Below are positions 58,537 to 64,000 of a stretch of DNA of 64,000 bases, one piece after another. The stretch spans positions 41,551,050-41,615,049 of the forward strand of contig OY292277.1 in assembly GCA_958496175.1 (NCBI GenBank), in the 5' to 3' direction. This DNA is from Sisyra terminalis. Lineage: Eukaryota; Arthropoda; Insecta; Neuroptera; Sisyridae. The notes under the pieces were generated by a model. That model did no database searches and had not been told where the DNA came from. It worked only from the letters and a program-made list of their open reading frames with translations. Made by a program: the position numbers and the translations under genes. The stretch's first letter is position 1. The number at the start of each line of letters is the position of its first letter.

Positions 58537-59150
58537 CAGTCCCTGATCATATTATTAAACGCACTAAAGATTTTATGCAAAATGTACATATTCTACAAAA
58601 TTAAATTTAATTGTTTTCTTTTTACATTATAAGAAGTAGAAATTATTATTCAGAAATATATTTTCTGGATAAGGGTAAAACCTTGTTTATTATCCCTATT
58701 ACCTTACTTTAGGATAATAGCCTTGATTTGAAATGCCATTGAAAATATGTGCAAATTGCTGAAGAAAAAGTAGCTAAAGGGGTGGCCACAACAGAAAAAT
58801 AGCCTTTAGAAAAAATATTCATGTATTGAATCATTATTCCAAATACAGCAGACGGTATTGTCCTACATAGACAGTGCAGACTGCGCAGAATGGGAACTTA
58901 AATATCATTAAACGGGCTTTCAATGAAATATTAAACATTTCAGCTTACCATAATTAAGAAGATGTTTAATTTGGTTGGTTCTTTTTTTTTTAGTAAATAT
59001 AATTTTTGGTCACGCTAGTTGGTAATAAGTGTAATAAATAAAATTTGTACAGGAAAGTTAAGCCCAATCAAAAATATGAACTCAAAAAAAAGCTTTTATT
59101 TCAGGTTTTATAAAATACCTATAGCGCATCTATTTAATGGCCAGGGACTG
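58537..59150. mobile_element. Tc1-like element, 614 bp, TA target duplication
   Basis: Inverted ends: CAGTCCCTGATCATATTATT... on the left; CAGTCCCTGGCCATTAAATA... reading inward from the right. TA lies immediately outside each end (58535-58536, 59151-59152). CAGTCCCTGGCCA-type ends and TA duplications fit the Tc1 group. No transposase frame of useful length remains inside; it is a non-autonomous or deleted copy. Confidence 0.82.
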
Positions 59151-59174
59151 TATTTTCATTCCTGAGTCAACAAT

Positions 59175-59350
59175 GGCAATGAAGATGGAAGAAATTCAAT
59201 TATGTTTTACTATTCTCTATGTATTTAAACTTGGACAATGTAACAATAGCTGTTAAAACAATTGTGATTCAAAGGGTAGAGATGCGGGTAAAATTAAAAA
59301 AGTGTCAAATTTGGTTCAAAAAATTTCGATCTGGAAATTTTGATATCTTG
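59175..59350 (+). pseudogene. Mariner transposase N-terminal fragment
   Basis: In two + strand frames: KMEEIQ...FKLG (about 59184-59235), then a segment like AVKTICDSKGRDAGKIKK, then CQIWFKKFRSGNFDI (59303-59347). The mariner N-terminus usually reads ...FxLGxNAxEAxxxICxxYGEDAxxxRTCQxWFxKFRSGDFxLxDxxRSGRP. The match covers both helix-turn-helix motifs up to the linker. The reading breaks off before the GRP-like hook, and the catalytic domain is absent. Confidence 0.72.
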
Positions 59351-59510
59351 ATCTCACTTTTATGACCGATTTCGTATCGGTTTGTTTCCCCAACCAACGG
59401 AAGATAAAACGACGCCAGCGTTCGTAGTAACAGGATTTGTAGTTCCATTTTCATTACAAAAAAATTGGTTGGTTTCGGGCCCCCGGTTTTGGTCAATAAA
59501 ACTAGTTTTG

Positions 59511-60179
59511 ATCGGACCCTTCTTAAATCTTTTAGTATACTAATATAAATATCTAATTTAGAAGAGTAAGGAACGTTTAATACTAATAAAATAATTAAAA
59601 ATATGAAGTCTTTATATTGTTTAAAAGCTATTTTAAATTATTATAGGAACCTTATCTGTAACTAATTACTTCAGCCAATTTAGAGAAGTCAGAATTCCCG
59701 ATGAATGTTGTACATACCCAACATAAATTTGTGCTTCTAGCTTTCATAAATTCACATTCTTATAAAATCTTAAGTTGTTGAAAAATCAATTATTTGAAGA
59801 CTAATTTTTCTAATTCTTTGAAAAAGAAAGGATATAAATAATATACTAAATATGTCCATTATTTCAGGTCTAAATATATGTAGATATAATAAAAAATAAT
59901 TCAGGATAGTTACTTATACTTTAAGTAAGCAATTGACAACTGACAAAAACAACATAGATATTTGTAGTTTAACATACTAATTGATTGCTTATCAATCGTT
60001 ATTTATGAGTATCTAAGAAATTATATTAAGAATTTTCGTAAAAAAATATTGTTGACAAACGAATAAATTTAAAAATTTGTTAATTCTTATTAGTACTTAT
60101 CTTAAGCTCCAATTTAGATTTGTCAAATGTCAATTGTTATAATTTATATCACTAGACTATGTGTTTTTAATTTGTAGGT
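59511..60179. other. Non-coding AT-rich DNA, nothing recognised
   Basis: Frequent stops on both strands and no ends of known elements. Confidence 0.5.
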
Positions 60180-60255
60180 GATGATGAAGTTGGAATAACA
60201 GTGAGGAAACGTTGCGACTTATAAAAAATTTAAGGAATCATTGGTTTTGGTCTAC
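60180..60255 (+). repeat. Possible decayed PLE terminus with hammerhead-like core
   Basis: GTGATGATGAAGTTGG, a spacer, then GAGGAAACGTTGCGACTTATAA resembles the CTGATGA...GAAACGT..GC order of the hammerheads above, followed by sequence ending GGTCTACGATATCCTTAATT. The first C of the core and stem II pairing are lost. This rests on motif order only. Confidence 0.35.
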
Positions 60256-61532
60256 GATATCCTTAATTATTTTCTTATTTGGCAAAATATGGTTTTTTAC
60301 CGTATTTAAATTCCATAATAGTTTGTTTTTTCACATTACTATGGTGACTGAGGTAAAATGAAAGATTCAGAAAAGTTACGCTTTTTTTTTTTTTGAATAA
60401 TGGTTGTTTTCTTGAATTATTCAAAAAAAGAAATGCACAATTTTTAATTTAATTTCTGAAATAAAAGTTTACACCACCGTTTTCTTGTTATCTTAATTAA
60501 TAAGTAGTGGGAAGATACAAGTGCTTAACTTTAACATATTCATAAAGACCGTCTTGTTATGAAAATAATGAGGCTTTTAAAAGAATTAAATGTTTGTTTT
60601 CCTCTTTCAATGTAATGAATATGAAATATTTCCCGAGAGAAAAACGATACTTTTCATATATTTATGAATATAATGATCGTTGAACACATATGAAAACACT
60701 ACAAGAGCAAATAACGCTGACTAGAATTCTAGATGATTACATATTATTATATTACATGCTATAGTGCTCAAAGAAAAGTGTATCTTTGTACAATTTATCT
60801 TCATTCAAACTGTCGGATAAATTTATCTGTCCCATGGGCGAACGAAATACAAGCGGTATATATATATTTCTATATGTCGAGTATCTTAGAAATGAACTGT
60901 TGCCACAATTCAAAAAATAAAATAATACAAAAATGAAAACAAAGCGAGGCGCAGCTATTGCAGCCTTCTACAGCCACCCTCTAACACCTGCTACGGTACA
61001 AAAGGAGTTGAATGCAATTCCTTTTTTTCACGACCTCTGGAAAATATTGTACATCACACCATTTAGATTCACAAAATGAACTTGAATGAAAGAGAAGGGA
61101 AAGGTGAATGGTTGAGAATTATTATTTTCGTTTGCATTCGAGATGCACTAGTTTCACATTTCCTATCTTCACTTATTCAAATTTAAAAACATTGAAATTT
61201 ACTTACTAACATAATACTACAGCACATAGCACTACATATTTTTAAATTTTCCCATTGCACTTCTGTTAAGCTGAATTCATATACATGCATGATTTACTTT
61301 CAAAATAAAAATTTGTTGTGGCCACCGCATGACTTCCTTATACATAGTGAAAAAAAGATAGCAAAGGTTTTTGAAAATTCATTCAAAATGTTTAAGAAAC
61401 CATTAGCTTATGAATTTTTATCTTAAATTTAGTATTCCATTTTTGGCTTAATCGTTTTGAATCCAAAAGTGTAGTGAACTAAAATTAAAAAAGCTATGCC
61501 ATAATAGCATTATAAAATAGTCAATTCCTGAG
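60256..61532. other. Non-coding AT-rich DNA, nothing recognised
   Basis: A GC-richer patch near 60940-61010 (GCGAGGCGCAGCTATTGCAG) is short and unassigned. The frame at 60733-60936 has no motif. Confidence 0.45.
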
Positions 61533-62563
61533 CACTAGTATCCGATCAAAACTAGTTTTTACGACCATAATCGAATTTTGGCATCAGTATAAGTTTCGGC
61601 CAAAACCGAAACTGAAATTTTCTTCTAAGGTCATGTCTCCGAAGGAAAAAAAAGTTAATCATGATCAGTCAGACTTTACTTTTAAATCCTGTAGGTCAGG
61701 GATGTTTAATTCAAAAACATACCTGGACCTCAATAAACAATGCCTAACTTTTGGTGGGCCGCAAAAATAATGTTCAAAGAAAGAAATATTTTTATTTTTA
61801 ATAGTACTTTGTAATAAACTTTATAAAAATTTAAAGTATCGTTAACGTCCTGATATTTATAATCTCTTCTCTGCTGCTATCTTTCTTATTTCAGGAGACA
61901 TTTTATTGGCCGAGACTACTTTCAAAATTGGCCCAACAACAACAAATCTAGGGCCGCAAGTTTGACACCTCTGCTGTAGGTATTTGTTAATCATTTCGTC
62001 CTTTTAATTTGAGCTTATTATAAACATAGCATATTATTACCACTTCATATTTCAAATAATATTCATATTTCATATTTCATATTTCAATTTCTCTTTAACA
62101 TAAATTACAAATAACGTAAACCAAGAAAATAGAATTAAAAAACAAAATTCCTTTTTTTTTGTTCTGAAATGAGGGATTGATTTGAAAAAAACTGTATCTA
62201 ATATTTCCTTTTAATATTAGTAACAAAAATCATAAAGTAAAAAAAAAAACAAAATTACTTTTTACCTTATATGTTAATGTGCCCAAAACCGAAAGTACTT
62301 TTTTTACGTTTTAGAAACATAATAAAATCTTTTATACTTTGATCAGTTTTCTTTCGAATTGAAAAAAAATATTCATAATAATTTCAATGAAGTGATAGTT
62401 ATCAGTATTCAAAGTTAAAAAATCTAATATTATGAGTGAGAAACAAAAATTTCTCTACATTTTCTTCTTTCGCACTTCGTTTCGGTTTCGGTCGGAGTTT
62501 CGGCTGTCGTTAAGCCGAAATTCATTTTTTTATCGAAACCGAATGTTCGGTAGGACACTACTG
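61533..62563. mobile_element. Possible hAT relic with weak inverted ends
   Basis: The left end CACTAGTATCCGATC and the right end read inward, CAGTAGTGTCCTACC, are alike. Both are followed by GTTTCGG/CCGAAAC-rich subterminal sequence (61590-61610; 62478-62545). The similarity is imperfect and no target duplication is visible. The 62-codon frame at 62432-62620 is an accident of the CGGTTTCGG repeats. The hAT MITE at 61697 lies inside. Confidence 0.4.
61697..61973. mobile_element. hAT-type element, 277 bp, perfect 8-bp TSD
   Basis: CTGTAGGT flanks both sides exactly (61689-61696 and 61974-61981). The right end read inward is CAGAGGTGTCAAACTTGCGG then CCC, the typical CAGxGGTGTCAAACTxGCGGCCC end of a widespread hAT group. 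The left end CAGGGATGTTTAATTCAAAA is more diverged. Inner GGGCCGCA words lie near both ends (61757-61764 and 61950-61957). There is no coding capacity. Confidence 0.88.
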
Positions 62564-62639
62564 AACACACTTTCGAACATAATCGAAAAATCATTAAACA
62601 ACTGCTTCATACATATATAGAAAACAATAAAATTTTACC
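62564..62639. other. Short non-coding spacer
   Basis: AT-rich; nothing recognised. Confidence 0.4.
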
Positions 62640-63860
62640 TAGTACGAAATTTGGGCTTAGGGCTCATATATCCTCTTTGCGACAAATTTAAGATTTGTAG
62701 AAGGAATTGAAAAGAGTTTTGAAGAAAAAAAAATACTCAGTTTGTCTATTCCTAGATACTACGGCAGTGTTCGATCAAGTTTGGAATTAAGGACTACTAT
62801 CAAAGCTTTAAAAGTATCATATTCCTGAGTATGTATATATAAAATCATTAAATAATTTTTTTGCTCTTGAGCAAAGGATTCTTCCAAATCAAAATGGACG
62901 GTCAATTATCAAAAAAAATACCTATTCACTCGAGGGTAACTCAGGGATTGGTCCTAAGCCAAATTCTTTTCAACTATTACGTCGCGGACTTTTTCCGACA
63001 CTAGACTACTGGATAGCTACATATATGGATGACATTGCCATCATCAATTTGAACAACGATCTTCAAAGGGCCGTTCAGAAAACAAAGCAGTCTATCAATT
63101 ACCTGTCTATCTGGTTTATTAGTCGAAAGTTCTTAAAAAATTATTTAAAAGTGTCAACATAATCTTTTTAAAACGTCCTTCAACCAACTGGAGTCTATCG
63201 TGTTGGATCATATGAAAATTGACTAAGAGATCATCATATGATGTATGATCATATAGATCATATAATCATCACTCAATAATCATATGAGTAAGAAAAAGAC
63301 ACCTGTTAATTATTTGGGCATATTAATGGACTCAAAATTAACCTAGCGAAGCCACATTTCAAGTAAAATAAAAAGGTCTCTTCCTAGTATGGAATATCCA
63401 GAGATGATATACAAATCATTCATTAGGCTACTTCTCACATACTTATACGCAATTTGACTTCCATCTTGATAGAAAAATGTCAATGACCTACAAGTGTTTT
63501 AAAACAAAGTCTTGAGAATCATCATTAAAGCTGATATATAAAAAATAACCATCATTAAATGAACGTTCCATACATAAAATAATTTTTAATCGTACACACA
63601 CGAAATTTCCTTAAGACATTCTTAAAATTCCTTAGCAGCCAAGAAAATTGTCCTAGTGTACTAAAACTATAAATATAAGAAGATTCAAGGGAAAACTTCC
63701 TCAAGAGTTCCAAGAGCTAGCAGTTACACAACTCCAAGGAAGAAACAAAAAAAGCAGAGGAATGACGTTCGACTCCTCCAGCTAGCTAAATACTACCAAA
63801 GATCAATTGTCTTTTATCTCCACCATGAAATAGGAACACATCGCTGAATTGGTGCAAAAC
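62640..63860 (+). pseudogene. Jockey-clade LINE relic (reverse transcriptase), heavily decayed
   Basis: + strand, in changing frames: KFGLRAHISSLRQI near 62645-62690; LFLDTTAVFDQVWN (motif A, about 62745-62787); NSGIGPKPN in place of GVPQGSxLGP (about 62937-62965); ATYMDDIAIINLN (motif C, about 63017-63056, both Asp kept); VNYLGILMDSKLT (thumb, about 63306-63345); LLLTYL and LQVF-NKVLRII (about 63425-63520). This is the jockey ORF2 order. Stops and frameshifts are dense, and a 60-bp region at 63205-63290 is expanded by TGATCATATGA-type repeats. No endonuclease is seen. It is more decayed than the 38.1-kb copy. Confidence 0.78.
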
Positions 63861-64000
63861 TAATAATGGTCCACAAAAAAATCAAAAATTTGCAAATATG
63901 CTCAAAACGAATAATTTTGCAAAAATTTCCATGAGTGTATCTAAAAATGTCCTTGGGAAAGGAGTCAATTAAAAAGAAAGAATATATTTAAAAAATTATT
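63861..64000. other. Window edge, non-coding
   Basis: AT-rich sequence after the LINE relic, possibly its 3' UTR; no clear A-tail or target duplication before the window ends. Confidence 0.4.

Larger units (their letters stand above)
58383..59510 (+). mobile_element. Mariner relic split by a Tc1-like element
   Basis: The left terminus TCAGGTCATCCCAAAAGTTT-TTGCG is a typical mariner end. About 150 bp of 5' leader follows to 58536. The Tc1-like insertion occupies 58537-59150, after which the leader and the transposase N-terminus resume (59151-59350). The catalytic DDE part and the right terminus are not found, so the mariner is 3'-truncated or decayed past recognition. Confidence 0.65.

Noticed and set aside
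62432..62620. Ser/Phe/Arg-rich ORF
   Set aside because: Produced by repeated CGGTTTCGG words at the end of a transposon relic.
1..64000. CRISPR arrays, bacterial operons, riboswitches or phage genes
   Set aside because: The DNA is eukaryotic in every respect seen; there are no regularly spaced repeats, ribosome binding sites or prokaryotic gene arrangement.

Overview
The window is AT-rich eukaryotic nuclear DNA with no intact protein-coding gene, rRNA gene or functional tRNA gene that I can support. It has long homopolymers, (TA)n tracts and many decayed transposable elements: jockey-clade LINEs, Penelope-like elements (PLEs), mariner, Tc1, pogo and hAT elements, a tRNA-derived SINE and a probable solo LTR. 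That mix points to an arthropod, most likely an insect. The DNA is intergenic or lies inside a very large intron. I cannot name the species.

Region by region. 0-9.6 kb: mostly featureless, with a mariner relic made of two opposed 3' ends (1.66-2.13 kb), a possible LINE tail (3.3 kb) and a SINE (7.1 kb). 9.6-20.1 kb: the richest part. It holds an inverted-repeat element with hammerhead motifs (9.63-10.10), a large foldback element (11.88-13.30), a second hammerhead inverted-repeat element split by a hAT transposon with a perfect 8-bp target duplication (13.66-15.45), a probable solo LTR (17.9-18.4), a hAT MITE with perfect 8-bp duplication (18.54-18.69), a relic of a repetitive arthropod protein family (18.8-19.2), and a short head-to-head hammerhead palindrome (19.85-20.1). 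20-34 kb: a jockey relic (25.0-26.3), a SINE (28.5) and a third hammerhead inverted-repeat element (28.69-29.20). 34-43.5 kb: two 3' ends of one PLE family (34.1 on +, 41.1-42.0 on -), a 5'-truncated jockey copy with a 10-bp target duplication (38.1-39.4), two SINEs and a hAT MITE. 46-57 kb: a strong hairpin (46.8), two LINE tails (48.9-49.2, 50.0-50.7), a second short copy of the same jockey subfamily with an 11-bp duplication (53.0-53.4), two terminal-inverted-repeat elements side by side (54.19-54.76) and a jockey relic (54.9-56.1). 57-64 kb: a pogo-like deletion derivative, a Tc1-like element inside a mariner, a hAT MITE probably nested in another relic, and a last jockey relic running to near the end.

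The most interesting signal is a set of type-I hammerhead ribozyme motifs in several sequence families. The least damaged copies (19.9, 20.0 and 34.2 kb; also 9.7 and 29.1 kb) keep the CUGANGA and GAA cores, a pairing stem II, a UC cleavage site and a self-complementary stem III (ACGCGT, ACATGT or ACGT). That is the minimal form known from PLEs and thought to act as a dimer. Four of the loci are ORF-less inverted repeats with one hammerhead pointing outward in each arm, so whichever strand is transcribed carries one. Nothing in the window works together as a host pathway; the layout records repeated transposon insertion, nesting and decay.
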